Positions 16,461 to 25,783 of a stretch of 64,000 nt of DNA are shown piece after piece. The number at the start of each line of letters is the position of its first letter. The first letter of the stretch is position 1. The notes under the pieces are model-generated. The model was not told the DNA's origin and made no database searches. It saw nothing but the letters and a program-made list of their open reading frames with translations. The stretch spans positions 186,001 to 250,000 of the forward strand of contig JARKPB010000010.1 of the NCBI GenBank assembly GCA_029975475.1. The letters run 5' to 3'. Made by a program: the position numbers and the translations under genes. This DNA is from Anaerolineaceae bacterium (GTDB taxonomy: Bacteria > Chloroflexota > Anaerolineae > Anaerolineales > Anaerolineaceae).

Positions 16461-17132
16461 ATGAGCGCCTCTTCCCCCGAGTACCTGATCCAACAACCCC
16501 AGCAGAACCGCAGCCGTGCCACCATGGAGCAGATCCTGGATGCCGCTGCGGAAATCCTCGAAATAAAAAATTTCGAGACCCTGACTATCTCTGAAGTGGT
16601 TGAGAAAGCCGGCACGTCGGTCGGCGCCTTTTACGGCCGTTTTCGTGACAAAGAAGCTTTGCTGCATGCGCTGGACGCGCGGTTCTTTGCGGATTTTGAA
16701 CAGGGGTTTTTTCAATTGCTGGCACCTTCGCGCTGGCAGGGCAAGTCCGCTGCATATATTATCCAGGATGCCTGCCGCTTCTTGTTCGCGGTCTACAACA
16801 GGCAGAAAGGAGTACTGCGCTCCTTAAATTTGAAGGCGCGGCTTGAAAATGACCCCGCATTTCGCAAACGCGAGCAGCGCGCCTGGGACGAATTATTTCC
16901 TCTATTACAGGCTGCGCTGTTGGCCTGCAAAGATGAAATCCGCCATCCCAATCCGCCTTTAGCGATTCGCTTAGGGTTTCAACAGATGTTTTTTTCCATG
17001 CGTGAGATCCTGCTGTGGGAACCGCTGCGCGGGTCAGCTCCTTACGATAGCGAAGTTCTGATTAAAGAACTAAGCCGGGCTTTTTTCGCCTACTTAAGAC
17101 TCGCCAGCGAGGAAAATGCCAATGGAGAATAA
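16461..17132 (+). CDS. TetR/AcrR-family regulator
   Basis: 223 residues. The N-terminal DNA-binding domain (about residues 15-65) reads SRATMEQILDAAAEILEIKNFETLTISEVVEKAGTSVGAFYGRFRDKEALLHAL. The C-terminal ligand domain is helical and unassigned. It is the first gene of an operon with a membrane protein, MFS transporter, MLE-subgroup enolase and M20 hydrolase. The palindrome overlapping its promoter suggests autorepression relieved by a substrate of this pathway. Confidence 0.9.
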   Translation: MSASSPEYLIQQPQQNRSRATMEQILDAAAEILEIKNFETLTISEVVEKAGTSVGAFYGRFRDKEALLHALDARFFADFEQGFFQLLAPSRWQGKSAAYIIQDACRFLFAVYNRQKGVLRSLNLKARLENDPAFRKREQRAWDELFPLLQAALLACKDEIRHPNPPLAIRLGFQQMFFSMREILLWEPLRGSAPYDSEVLIKELSRAFFAYLRLASEENANGE

Positions 17133-17772
17133 ACGTCTTTCCACCTTGGGCGGCCTGGCAGCCGTGACCGCCTGCCTTTTCTTGATTTCCCTGGCTTTTA
17201 TCCGCTTTCCCGGCGGACAGGAATATCCCGGGCTGGCGATTCTAAGCGGAGATCTAGCCCTTTTAGCCGAGGATTTGCAGGCTTACCTGGATTCCATGCG
17301 TCTGTTATTCATCCTGGATGGTTTATTTCTGCTCGCGTGGGTGTTAGCCTGGATCGGCCTTTTTGATTACCTGCGCGAACACTCGACCACGGGAGCAGCG
17401 CTGTCGCTTGGGTTTGGTCTGGCCGGGGCGGTGTTTGACTTAAGCGAGAACAGCCTCATCCTGGGATGGATGACCGCCTGGGAAACCGGCGCTGTTGTCC
17501 CGCCGGTCTGGCCCCTTGTCTGGCAGGCTGTCCGCCATCTGAGCTACTGGCTGCCGTTTCTGGGAGCCGCGGTTGCCTGCCTGGTTTTACTTGTCAGCCA
17601 TTCCAGAGACCGCCTCGCGGCCGCTTTGGGCTTGCTTTCCATACCCGCTGCTGTTTGCGGACTGTATCTCCCGCAAGTAAATCTACTTGCCAACCTTTGG
17701 TTTCTGTTCTGGTTCGGGTTAATCGGCCTGCTGCTTCTTCGGCGGCCGATTTTACAAAAACAATCCAAATAA
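17122..17772 (+). CDS. Six-helix membrane protein of unknown function
   Basis: 216 residues from the ATG at 17122, chosen because GAGG lies 9 nt upstream; the ATG at 17116 leaves only 3 nt. About six hydrophobic segments are visible (GGLAAVTACLFLISLAFI near the start, then FILDGLFLLAWVLAWIGLFDYL, and LLANLWFLFWFGLIGLLLL near the end). The pattern is vaguely like DUF4386-type membrane proteins, but I do not recognise a family with confidence. It overlaps the TetR gene by 11 nt and lies 16 nt before the MFS gene. Confidence 0.75.
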   Translation: MENKRLSTLGGLAAVTACLFLISLAFIRFPGGQEYPGLAILSGDLALLAEDLQAYLDSMRLLFILDGLFLLAWVLAWIGLFDYLREHSTTGAALSLGFGLAGAVFDLSENSLILGWMTAWETGAVVPPVWPLVWQAVRHLSYWLPFLGAAVACLVLLVSHSRDRLAAALGLLSIPAAVCGLYLPQVNLLANLWFLFWFGLIGLLLLRRPILQKQSK

Positions 17773-17788
17773 AAAAAGGAAGGCTGTC

Positions 17789-18994
17789 ATGAGTGCATCA
17801 GGTCACCGAAATTTGCGTTTTGCTTTGTTCACAGCAGTTTATTTTGTGGAAGGCGCAGTATTGACCTACTTTTCAGCGTTCAATGTGCTATATCTGCGTT
17901 CCTTTGACCTGTCTTATTCGCTGATTGGGATCGCCGGTGGAATAACGTTGATTCCTTTTGTGTTAAAAATCCTGATCGGGTTGTTGAGCGACCGCGTAAA
18001 CCTGTTTAAAGCTGGCCACCGCCGTCCTTACATATTAATTGGACTGATTTTACAGTCAGTTTGTTTTCTTCTGCTGCCACTGGCATCTCCAGCCAGCCAG
18101 TTTGGATTTTATCTAACACTGATGGTGTTGATAGCGGTCGGCATGTCTACATACGACACCTGTTCAGACGGACTGTCAATTGATACAACCGCGCCGGAAG
18201 ACCGCGGGCTGGTTCAGGGTTTAATGGTCGGCGGGCGCGCATTAAGCGCGATCGTAACCGCGGCCTTAATGGGCCTCTTTTCGGGGCAGGGGCAATGGGC
18301 AGCTATTTTCTGGATGATTGCCGGGATCGGACTGATCCCGCTCGTGCTGACCCTGCTGGTTCAAGAGAAGAAAGACCGCACCCCGGAAATGCAATTCTCC
18401 CGGGCTGCCTTTCGCGCTTTCAAGGATAAAGCTTTGCTCATCTTCCTGGCGATTGGTATTATTTACCCGCTGGCGCTGTACAGCGCGCAGGGTATGGTGG
18501 GAGCTTTTCTCAACGAGGGTCTGGGAATCTCATTAACCGCGGTGGGGCTATACACTGCTGTGTTTGGCGTCGGCACAATTCTAGGCGGAATCATTGGCGG
18601 ACCGTTGATGAAGCGTTTTGGCCGCCGAATCAGTATCCTGGCTGCCCTGTTGATCACCTCGGCCACTACGTTTGGCTTGGCGCTTGCGCCGTCCGCCGGA
18701 CTGATGTGGGTGGTCGTTTTCCTCTTTGGCTTTGCTTTTGGATATTACGAAACTGTTTATTTTGCCATGGGGATGGATTTTTCCGATCCGCGTATTGCCG
18801 CCTTCATGTTCGCAGTCATTATGGCTGTGGGGAACTTTGGTATCGCTGCTGGCCAACCTCTTGCCGGTACACTGGTTGACAGCATGGGCTTTCGCCCGAT
18901 GTTCATCATATTTGCCGGCATCCATCTGCTGGCGCTGCCGCTGGTTATCTGGATGTTCAAAGTTCTGAAAACAAAAAACGCTGATATCCAATGA
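17789..18994 (+). CDS. MFS transporter, AmpG/PAT-like
   Basis: 401 residues with about 12 hydrophobic segments. Early loop region: SYSLIGIAGGITLIPFVLKILIGLLSDRVNLFKAGHRRPYILIGL; a second MFS loop, PLMKRFGRRISIL, starts the C-terminal half. The compact length and the first loop resemble AmpG and acetyl-CoA transporter-like MFS proteins more than drug exporters (weak evidence). It overlaps the enolase gene by 4 nt (ATGA), so it probably imports the substrate of the enolase and M20 enzymes. Confidence 0.88.
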   Translation: MSASGHRNLRFALFTAVYFVEGAVLTYFSAFNVLYLRSFDLSYSLIGIAGGITLIPFVLKILIGLLSDRVNLFKAGHRRPYILIGLILQSVCFLLLPLASPASQFGFYLTLMVLIAVGMSTYDTCSDGLSIDTTAPEDRGLVQGLMVGGRALSAIVTAALMGLFSGQGQWAAIFWMIAGIGLIPLVLTLLVQEKKDRTPEMQFSRAAFRAFKDKALLIFLAIGIIYPLALYSAQGMVGAFLNEGLGISLTAVGLYTAVFGVGTILGGIIGGPLMKRFGRRISILAALLITSATTFGLALAPSAGLMWVVVFLFGFAFGYYETVYFAMGMDFSDPRIAAFMFAVIMAVGNFGIAAGQPLAGTLVDSMGFRPMFIIFAGIHLLALPLVIWMFKVLKTKNADIQ

Positions 18995-20061
18995 GAATAA
19001 CCACCATTGAAGTCCGCCCGCTGGATTTAACCCTCGAAACTGCCCTGACAGTCGCCTACGGCAGTTATCCGGTCTTAAACTATGCACTGCTGCTGGTGCA
19101 CACGGATAACGGATTGCTCGGGTTGGGAGAAGCTTCGCCTGACCCGGAGGTCACTGGCGAAACACAGGCGGGGGTGCTGGAGGCATTGAACCGCCTCAAA
19201 GATATTCTTGTCGGTAAAGACCCGTTTGACCTTGAAGCCATCCTGCTGGAATGTTCTCGCGCGGCAGGTGAGTTTCCGTCAGCCATTGCGGCCGTGGATA
19301 TGGCGCTCTATGACCTGATGGGCAAATCCATCAGCCTGCCAGTGTATGCGTTGATAGGCGGTCATTCGCGCCTATCCGTTCCGCTCTATCCGGTAATCCC
19401 TTTGGACCAACCGGAGGTCATGGCCGGAATGGCTGCCCGTTTTCACGCTATGGGCGCGGAGACTTTCAAAATCAAACTGGGATCAAATCCGGAAGAAGAT
19501 TTACGCCGCCTGGAAGCCATCACCAACACGATCGGATCCGAAATCCGCCTGCGGCTGGACATCAACCAGGGCTGGAAGGACCCCCGCACAGCCATAACAG
19601 CCATTCAAAGCCTGAAACATTTCCGGGTTGACTGGGTTGAACAACCCGTGCGGGCTGACGATTTGAACGGCATGGCGAAAGTGAGCGCCGCGGTTGATGT
19701 ACCGGTAATGGCGGATGAAGCCTGCATCAACCTGAATGATGTTTTCCGCATTGCGGAAAGTCGTGCGGCGAGCATGATCAACATCAAATTGATGAAATGC
19801 GGCGGGATTTTCCAGGCGTTGAAAATGCTCGCAGCAGCCGAAAGCGCCGGATTAAGCTGCATTCTGGGAAGTATGGGGGAGAGTTCCATCGGCAGCGCGG
19901 CCGGTCTGCATGTAGTTACCGCCCGCTCCGGCATATTGGCCTGTGAATTGCTTGGACCGTTGTTCATCCTTAATGATCCTGCTACCGGTTACCTGGTAGA
20001 TCCGCAGACTTATCATGCCCGCGCTGGAGAACTTCCTGGGTTAGGAGTGAAATTAAAATGA
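18991..20061 (+). CDS. Enolase-superfamily enzyme, MLE subgroup
   Basis: 356 residues. The N-terminal capping domain is followed by a barrel with the complete MLE-subgroup catalytic set: FKIKL (K160, K162), RLDINQGW (D190), WVEQPV (E217), MADEA (D242) and NIKLMKCGG (K266). The C-terminal region reads CELLGPLFILND where dipeptide epimerases have a DxD motif, so a canonical L-Ala-D/L-Glu epimerase is unlikely; the ELxGPL form recalls muconate cycloisomerases. Racemisation, epimerisation or cycloisomerisation are all possible. It is coupled to the MFS gene upstream and overlaps the M20 gene downstream. Confidence 0.9.
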   Translation: MRITTIEVRPLDLTLETALTVAYGSYPVLNYALLLVHTDNGLLGLGEASPDPEVTGETQAGVLEALNRLKDILVGKDPFDLEAILLECSRAAGEFPSAIAAVDMALYDLMGKSISLPVYALIGGHSRLSVPLYPVIPLDQPEVMAGMAARFHAMGAETFKIKLGSNPEEDLRRLEAITNTIGSEIRLRLDINQGWKDPRTAITAIQSLKHFRVDWVEQPVRADDLNGMAKVSAAVDVPVMADEACINLNDVFRIAESRAASMINIKLMKCGGIFQALKMLAAAESAGLSCILGSMGESSIGSAAGLHVVTARSGILACELLGPLFILNDPATGYLVDPQTYHARAGELPGLGVKLK

Positions 20062-21383
20062 TCGACTGGCACATAACGGGTCAGGAAGCGGCAAACTTAC
20101 TGAGTGGTTATTTAAAAATTCCCTCGTTAAACCCTCCAGGGGATGAAATCGAGTCCGCCCGCTACCTTTCCGAAGCCCTTGAAGCGCGAGGTTTTTCGGT
20201 AAAATCGTTCGACTCGGCCCCCCGGCGCAGAAACCTGGTCAGCAGACTGCCAGGCAGCGGAGAAAAAGGAGCTGTCCTCCTCTACAACCACATGGATGTG
20301 GTTGAAGTCAGCCGGGATGAATGGAGCGTTGACCCCTTCGGCGGTCTGATACGAGATGGTTTTATTTACGGCCGGGGCGCGCTGGATATGAAGGGCATGG
20401 CCATTATGCAGTTAATGGCAATGAACCTGTTAAAAAAGAACCATCCCAAACGGACTCGAGATATTATTTTTCTGGCTGCCGCGGACGAAGAAAAGGGCGG
20501 CCATTTCGGGGCTGAATGGATGGTTGAACACCACTGGGATGAGCTGCGCTGCGAGTACGTTTGGGACGAAGGCGGATTTGGACTCAAAGACTTCTTCGGC
20601 CCCCAGACGGTGTTTACCATCTCGCTGGCCGAAAAGCAGGACCTCTGGTTAAAGTTGATCGTTCACGGCGAACCCGGTCATGGCGGGATGCCCAGAGACG
20701 ACCACGCGGTCAATGTCCTGCTTTCGGCTCTTGAGAAAATCCGCCGCATCAACCTTCAATACCGGGTTCATCCGATCACCCGGCGCATGTTTAATGGGAT
20801 CAGTCAGGGTTTGTCCTTTCCAGCATCCTTCCTGCTGGGTCATTTACAAAACCCGCTGGCTTTTCGACTGGCGCGGCCCGCCCTGCTGTCCAACCCGACC
20901 ATCGCAGCCATGCTGCGGGATACGATCAGTATCACCATCCTGCGAGCAGGCGGGAAAGAAAACGTGGTTCCTGATCTGGCCGAAGCGGTTCTGGATGTGC
21001 GCCTGCTGCCCGACCGCAGCCCGGAAGAGTTTTTGGAAGGGTTAAAAGCCATGATCGCTGATCAACGCGTGGCTATTGAAATCTTGCAACAAGCGGCGCC
21101 GGCTGCAGAAACTAGCGCGGATAGCGAGTTTTACAACTGCCTGCAAAACTGCCTGAAAATCCTGGTGCCAGAGGCGGTTAGCGTGCCCATGCTCACCCCG
21201 GGGACAACTGACTCGTGCTATTTCCGCCGAAAAGGGGTAAATAGCTACGGTCTGGTTCCGATTGTCATAGACCCCGCAGAATTTGCAGGGTTCCACGGAC
21301 ACAATGAGCGTATCTCGATAGATAACCTCATACTCGGAACGCGGGTAATATACGAGGTTCTTTCAGAATTGACCCGCCCGTGA
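20058..21383 (+). CDS. M20-family metallohydrolase (ArgE/DapE/aminoacylase-like)
   Basis: 441 residues. Metal-site motifs are visible: LLYNHMDVVEV (His and Asp), GRGALDMKGM (bridging Asp), AAADEEKGGHFGAEW (catalytic Glu pair) and YVWDEGGFG. The lid domain follows (HGEPGHGGMPRDDHAVN). M20 enzymes cleave amide bonds of N-acyl amino acids or short peptides using one or two zinc ions. It overlaps the enolase gene by 4 nt, so the two should act on the same compound or its isomer. Confidence 0.92.
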   Translation: MIDWHITGQEAANLLSGYLKIPSLNPPGDEIESARYLSEALEARGFSVKSFDSAPRRRNLVSRLPGSGEKGAVLLYNHMDVVEVSRDEWSVDPFGGLIRDGFIYGRGALDMKGMAIMQLMAMNLLKKNHPKRTRDIIFLAAADEEKGGHFGAEWMVEHHWDELRCEYVWDEGGFGLKDFFGPQTVFTISLAEKQDLWLKLIVHGEPGHGGMPRDDHAVNVLLSALEKIRRINLQYRVHPITRRMFNGISQGLSFPASFLLGHLQNPLAFRLARPALLSNPTIAAMLRDTISITILRAGGKENVVPDLAEAVLDVRLLPDRSPEEFLEGLKAMIADQRVAIEILQQAAPAAETSADSEFYNCLQNCLKILVPEAVSVPMLTPGTTDSCYFRRKGVNSYGLVPIVIDPAEFAGFHGHNERISIDNLILGTRVIYEVLSELTRP

Positions 21384-21395
21384 AGGCGGGTTTTG
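21372..21395 (+). terminator. Terminator overlapping the M20 stop codon
   Basis: Stem ACCCGCC (21372-21378) with GGCGGGT (21385-21391), 6-nt loop, then TTTT. The stop TGA lies in the loop. It separates the M20 gene from the GNAT gene. Confidence 0.7.
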
Positions 21396-21434
21396 TTACA
21401 ATTAGGGATACGCATCCCTTCAGGAGTGATATAC

Positions 21435-22319
21435 ATGTGGCAGACTTCCGGTTTGAGCAGCGCGCAGGACCTTGAGGATGTGCGCCGGATGATTGCCGTG
21501 CTGGGCAAGCGCTCTGGCATGGTTGACTTTGAAGAAAACATCCAGCTGCCGGAAGTGCGTTCCAGCCTGCGCTTATGGCGGAAGGCGGGTGAACTGCGGG
21601 CTATCGCCCTGGTGGATGCCTGGAGCAATCTGTGGTTTGACTGTATCTCAGACGCGGTCATGGACGAACTGGGCGGCGAACTGGCTGCCTGGGGCTCAGC
21701 CTGCCTTCGCCGCCGCAACGCAAAAAGCAGCAGCCAGGACACCCTGGATTTTTCCTGTTCCGCCGGCGACAGCGCGCGCATGCGCTTTGCCAGCCAAAAC
21801 GGCTTTCGATTGCTCGAGGTTCGCAGCCTGCAGTACGCCCGCTCAACCGCAATCCCGCTGGAAACCCGCCCCTTCCCGCCCGGTTATTCCTGGCGCGCGG
21901 TGCGCGGTGAGGAGGAGGCGCCGGCGCTGGTGAACCTGCACCGCGCCGCCTTTGGCACCGAAGCCATGACCGTGGAAGAACGCCTGGCGATAATGCGCGC
22001 GCCGCAATATCAACCTGATATGGACCTGGTGGCCGAGGCTCCAGACGGCAGCCTGGCGGCATTTTGCATCTGCGGATTGGCGTCCGCGGAAGAACGAGTC
22101 GGCACCACTGACCCAATTGGGGTCCATCCAGCCCACCGCGGCCTTGGCCTGGCAGCCGCGCTGGTTACAGCGGGTATGGAAGCGCTCATCCGCGCCGGCG
22201 TGGAACGCATAGAGCTGGCAACAAGCAGCGACAACCCAGCCATGCAGCGCCTGGCGCGGCAGCTGAGCTTTGAGCTGATCTCTGAAAAGGTCTGGTTTAG
22301 CAAAAAAGTGGGGGGATGA
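21435..22319 (+). CDS. GNAT N-acetyltransferase, two-domain
   Basis: 294 residues from the ATG at 21435, which has aggag 9 nt upstream; the longer frame has no such site. The C-terminal half is a GNAT domain: acetyl-CoA loop VHPAHRGLGLAAALVTAGMEAL, then IELATSSDNPAMQRLARQLSFEL. The N-terminal half resembles a degenerate GNAT domain. It acylates an unknown amine. It lies 51 nt after the M20 gene but behind a terminator, so co-transcription with the enolase operon is uncertain. Confidence 0.85.
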   Translation: MWQTSGLSSAQDLEDVRRMIAVLGKRSGMVDFEENIQLPEVRSSLRLWRKAGELRAIALVDAWSNLWFDCISDAVMDELGGELAAWGSACLRRRNAKSSSQDTLDFSCSAGDSARMRFASQNGFRLLEVRSLQYARSTAIPLETRPFPPGYSWRAVRGEEEAPALVNLHRAAFGTEAMTVEERLAIMRAPQYQPDMDLVAEAPDGSLAAFCICGLASAEERVGTTDPIGVHPAHRGLGLAAALVTAGMEALIRAGVERIELATSSDNPAMQRLARQLSFELISEKVWFSKKVGG

Positions 22320-22327
22320 CCGGCAGC

Positions 22328-22966
22328 TCAGCCGGGCTTTTGTTTTTCTCCGGGTGGCCGCGGCCAGCGGAAATCGCTGCTCCAGTTGCTGCGCAGCAGG
22401 CGCCAGCCGTCCTGCGCGCGCATCACGGCGGTGATGGAACCGGTGCCAACCGCAATGCGCTGGAAGCGGTCCAGCGGAAGGCCCAGGGCATAAGCGACCG
22501 CCAGCGCGATCGGGTCGCTGTGCGAAAAGCAGGCAGCCAGCTCGTGTTCCTCGTGCCGGGCGGCGATCTCCTCCAGAGCCGCTCCGATGCGCGCCTGAGC
22601 CTCAGCAAAGCTTTCTCCGCCCGGGAAACGGAAGGCGGAGGGCTGTTCCTGCACGGTTTTCCAGGCTTTTTGTTTGCTCAATTCCTTTAACCGCCGACCC
22701 TGCCAGCGGCCAATATCCATCTCGATTAACCCGGGGTGAATCTGGATTTCCAATCCCAGGCGGGCGGCCAGCGGTTCAGCGGTTTGAACAGCGCGCTCAA
22801 GGGGGCTGGAATAAATGGCGCGGATCGGCGCACCCGCCAGCGCGTCAGCGATCTGGCGCGCCTGAAGTTGACCGGCGGAATTCAGATTCACCCCCGCCAG
22901 ACGCCCAGCCAGCCTTTTACCGACGAAGTCATTCTCGCCGTGGCGAATCAGCAGCAGAATCGTCAT
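22328..22966 (-). CDS. Histidine phosphatase family protein (phosphoglycerate mutase-like)
   Basis: 212 residues. The catalytic motif is [13 protein letters not shown] (RHGE), followed by YSSPLERAVQTAEPLA, EMDIGRWQGRRLKEL and, near the C-terminus, LAACFSHSDPIALAVAYALGLP, which supplies the second histidine. Such proteins remove phosphate from sugar phosphates, cobalamin intermediates or proteins; the substrate here is unclear. It overlaps the end of rarA by 38 nt on the same strand and is convergent with the GNAT gene. Confidence 0.9.
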   Translation of the reverse strand: MTILLLIRHGENDFVGKRLAGRLAGVNLNSAGQLQARQIADALAGAPIRAIYSSPLERAVQTAEPLAARLGLEIQIHPGLIEMDIGRWQGRRLKELSKQKAWKTVQEQPSAFRFPGGESFAEAQARIGAALEEIAARHEEHELAACFSHSDPIALAVAYALGLPLDRFQRIAVGTGSITAVMRAQDGWRLLRSNWSSDFRWPRPPGEKQKPG

Positions 22967-24326
22967 CTTTTACCGTTGGGGGTGGGGGTGCGTAGCCCAG
23001 CGCCTGCGCCTGGGCTGCCCGCCAGCGTTTAAGCCGTTCAGCAGCCAGGGCTTCGAAGCCCTGATCCGAAGGTCGGTAAAATTCGCGTCCCAGCAGTCCA
23101 TCCGGCAGATATTGCTGCGGGACAAAATGGTCTGGGAAAGCGTGCGGATACTGATAACCTCTACCGTGGCCAAAGCCGCGCGCGTCCCGGCTGGGATCCA
23201 TCAGATGAACGGGCACCGGTCCAGCGCCGTTCTGTTCCAGTTCCTCCCGAACGCGGAAGAATGCCCCGGCTGAATTGCTCTTGGGTGCGGTGGCCAGGTA
23301 AAGGGTGGCTTCGACCAGCGGGTAAATGCCCTCCGGCATACCAATGTATTCATACGCATTGGCAGCCGCGCTGGCGACCACCAGACCTAGCGGGTCAGCC
23401 AGGCCGATATCCTCACCGGAAAGCACGATCAGACGGCGCAGGATAAAACGCGGGTCCTCGCCCGCCAGGATCATTTTCGCCAGCCAGTAGAGAGCCGCGT
23501 CCGGGTCAGAACCGCGCACTGACTTAATGAAAGCCGAGATGGTATCGTAATGAGCATCGCCCATTCGATCGTAAAGAATGGCGCGTTTTTGTATCGATTC
23601 CTGGGCGACTTCCAGGGTGATATGGATGCTGCCATCCGCTTCCGGCGGGGTCGATTCGACCGCCAATTCCAGCGCGTTGAGCAGATTGCGCGCGTCCCCG
23701 CCAGCGACGTGAATCAGATGAGCGCGGGCGTCTTCATCCACACGGATATCGCGCCCGCCGTACCCGCGTTCGCTGTCTTGCAGGGCAGTTTGAAAGATCT
23801 GGCAAAGATGCGCTTCTTTAAGCGGCTCGAGTTGAAAGACGCGCGAACGCGATACCAGGGCGGGAATAACATCAAAATACGGATTTTCAGTGGTCGCGCC
23901 GATCAGGGTCAGCATGCCGTTTTCAACCAGCGGCAGTAATGCGTCCTGCTGGGCTTTGTTCCAGCGGTGAACTTCATCAACAAACAGCAGTGTGCGGCGT
24001 TGATACAGGCTGCGGCGTTCCCGCGCCTCGCTGATGACCCGCCGCAGCTCGGCCACGCCGGCCAAAACTGCCGAGATGGTCTCAAAATGAGCCTGGGTAT
24101 GCAGAGCAATTAATTGCGCCAGGGTCGTCTTGCCAGTTCCAGGCGGCCCGGTAAAGATGATCGAGGAAAACAGGCGGTCGGCCTGAATAGCGCGGCGCAG
24201 CAGTTTGCCTTCACCGATAATGTGCTCCTGGCCGACAAATTCTTCCAGGCTGCGCGGGCGCATCCGCGCCGCAAGCGGCGCTTCGCGGTTCATCCGCTGT
24301 TCCATGGCGTGATCAAAGAGATCCAT
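22929..24326 (-). CDS. rarA: Replication-associated recombination protein A (AAA ATPase)
   Basis: 465 residues. An AAA clamp-loader-like ATPase that acts at stalled replication forks. Start [38 protein letters not shown]; Walker [18 protein letters not shown]; Walker [19 protein letters not shown]; sensor [12 protein letters not shown]. The C-terminal tetramerisation region ([31 protein letters not shown]) is present. A candidate -10 TAGAAT (24336-24341 on the minus strand) lies only 9 nt from the ATG, so the leader must be very short. Confidence 0.95.
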   Translation of the reverse strand: MDLFDHAMEQRMNREAPLAARMRPRSLEEFVGQEHIIGEGKLLRRAIQADRLFSSIIFTGPPGTGKTTLAQLIALHTQAHFETISAVLAGVAELRRVISEARERRSLYQRRTLLFVDEVHRWNKAQQDALLPLVENGMLTLIGATTENPYFDVIPALVSRSRVFQLEPLKEAHLCQIFQTALQDSERGYGGRDIRVDEDARAHLIHVAGGDARNLLNALELAVESTPPEADGSIHITLEVAQESIQKRAILYDRMGDAHYDTISAFIKSVRGSDPDAALYWLAKMILAGEDPRFILRRLIVLSGEDIGLADPLGLVVASAAANAYEYIGMPEGIYPLVEATLYLATAPKSNSAGAFFRVREELEQNGAGPVPVHLMDPSRDARGFGHGRGYQYPHAFPDHFVPQQYLPDGLLGREFYRPSDQGFEALAAERLKRWRAAQAQALGYAPPPPTVKDDDSAADSPRRE

Positions 24327-24354
24327 CGTACATTTATTCTACCACAGGCGCCGG

Positions 24355-24382
24355 TTGACCGCTGGACGGGATTTGGTATAAT
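24355..24382 (+). promoter_or_regulatory. tRNA-Gly promoter
   Basis: TTGACC (24355-24360), 16-nt spacer, TATAAT (24377-24382). The tRNA begins 12 nt after the -10 box. It is divergent from rarA. Confidence 0.8.
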
Positions 24383-24393
24383 ACACAGCGCGA

Positions 24394-24465
24394 GCGGGAG
24401 TCGCCAAGCGGTAAGGCATCAGCCTTCCAAGCTGACATTCGCGGGTTCGAATCCCGTCTCCCGCT
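24394..24465 (+). tRNA. tRNA-Gly (anticodon TCC)
   Basis: 72 nt. Acceptor GCGGGAG (24394-24400) pairs with CTCCCGC (24458-24464). The anticodon stem TCAGC/GCTGA encloses the loop CTTCCAA, anticodon TCC. The T-arm is GCGGG-TTCGAAT-CCCGT. CCA is not encoded. A run of T follows directly and can end transcription. Confidence 0.96.
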
Positions 24466-24682
24466 CCTTTTTTTCAGCAAGACATTCGGGCCACCCGACG
24501 GGGAGGGGTGGGTTCCAATCATGCTCCCCCCGCTCACTTTCTTATTGACATCGCGTGTGCTAAGAAATGTATTGAGATCTGGATAACTTTTTAATGTTAG
24601 TAGGGGTAACTCATCTAATCCAACCATTTGCAATCAGTACGATCGGTTTTGATTAAATATTAGCCCTAATCAAGTCTTATTC
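24466..24682. other. Intergenic region with a decayed copy of the tRNA 3' end
   Basis: 217 nt. The segment at about 24510-24535 (GGGTTCCAATC...CCCCGCTC) resembles the 3' third of the adjacent tRNA (GGGTTCGAATC...CCCGCTC), and an 8-nt match GACATTCG also recurs at 24481. The rest becomes AT-rich toward the TPR gene. No gene was found. Confidence 0.55.
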
Positions 24683-25783
24683 CTAAAGATAATGTTTTGC
24701 CCATTCGTATTTGATCGGATCTTTCGAAATTAAGTACTTTGCCACCAACCTCCGCTGGTCCACTTCAGCCATCTCTATTGATTTTCGGATCTGATCATCG
24801 ATTTCTTTCGGCGATGAACCAAGCTCAATCGCCCTTGCAAAATATTTGTCTGCTTCCTCAGGTTTTCCAGTTTGGTAATGAATCGCGCCGAGCAAATTAT
24901 AGGGGTGATAATTCATTGGGGTGAGTTTAATGGCATTTTCCGCATTTTGCTTGGCAATATCAAATTCCTTTCGATCTCGGAAAGCGCCTCCCCTGCTTGT
25001 TAAGAGAGCCGATTGTTTCTTAATATCTTCTGAAACAACATTATTTGATATATTCAAAGCATGCTCAGGATTTCCATCTTTCCGCCAATATGATATTGCC
25101 CTTACCAATGTCCATATATCGGAAGTATTCTGCGCAAATTTATTCTCAAAGAATGTTCCAAGAAGTATGTATAGATTATGAACCTCAAGCCATTTGATGT
25201 CTTCTTCATTAAGGTCCTCCCCATTATCCAGTTTTAAGAGGATCATATATAGCAGCGATGTTGGAGAATCTTCATTAAACCTGATGTCATACTTGTTTTT
25301 TAGCCGGCGAAATACCACTTTATCATGTATTTCCCTCAATGCCTGTTGCTCATTTTCGACCTGGCGCATTTCTGCTTCGCGTATTTTTTTATTTCTCTCT
25401 TCCTCTTCTCTTTTTGCCTGTTCCTCTATTGCTTTCTGGATGGAGTCGTATTCCACTTTCCATTTTTCATATAATCCCCAAAGCGATTTATTTGTTTGCT
25501 CTGGAAAGTCTGGATGACCCAATAGAAAAAAGAAACCACTAGTAAATGCCTTGTTTAGGAACCTTTTTTCTTGATGTTCTTCTCCTTCAAAAAAAGTCAT
25601 GAAAACAGTAAGTTCATTATCTTCACATCCGATAATTGAAGTTATTTGTCCTTCACCAAAAGTTTTATTTGCTAAGCGGCATTGTTTTAAAAAATCCCAT
25701 TCAACCAGAGGTATATTCGATAGGAACAACAAATTGCTTAGTTCATGTATGGAATATTTTAGAGGCAAATTCTTAATCTCCAT
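24683..25783 (-). CDS. TPR-containing protein of unknown function, AT-rich
   Basis: 366 residues from the ATG at 25781-25783, which has AGGAG 5 nt upstream. The N-terminal 110 residues are unassigned. A charged coiled-coil stretch follows (EKWKVEYDSIQKAIEEQAKREEEERNKKIREAEMRQ). The C-terminal third holds TPR-like helices (GAFRDRKEFDIAKQNAENAIKLTPMNYHPYNLLGAIHYQTGKPEEADKYFARAIELG). Base composition is visibly much more AT-rich than its neighbours, and codons end mainly in A or T, so the gene was probably acquired. It lies beside tRNA-Gly. Function unknown. Confidence 0.8.
   Translation of the reverse strand: MEIKNLPLKYSIHELSNLLFLSNIPLVEWDFLKQCRLANKTFGEGQITSIIGCEDNELTVFMTFFEGEEHQEKRFLNKAFTSGFFFLLGHPDFPEQTNKSLWGLYEKWKVEYDSIQKAIEEQAKREEEERNKKIREAEMRQVENEQQALREIHDKVVFRRLKNKYDIRFNEDSPTSLLYMILLKLDNGEDLNEEDIKWLEVHNLYILLGTFFENKFAQNTSDIWTLVRAISYWRKDGNPEHALNISNNVVSEDIKKQSALLTSRGGAFRDRKEFDIAKQNAENAIKLTPMNYHPYNLLGAIHYQTGKPEEADKYFARAIELGSSPKEIDDQIRKSIEMAEVDQRRLVAKYLISKDPIKYEWAKHYL

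Noticed and set aside
22320-22347. Terminator between the GNAT and histidine phosphatase genes
   Set aside because: Only a 5-bp stem before a T-rich stretch that lies inside the convergent gene; too weak to annotate.
24334-24633. Short minus-strand frame containing RRDSNPR and WKADALPLGDSR
   Set aside because: This is a translated tRNA gene, a frequent false protein call.
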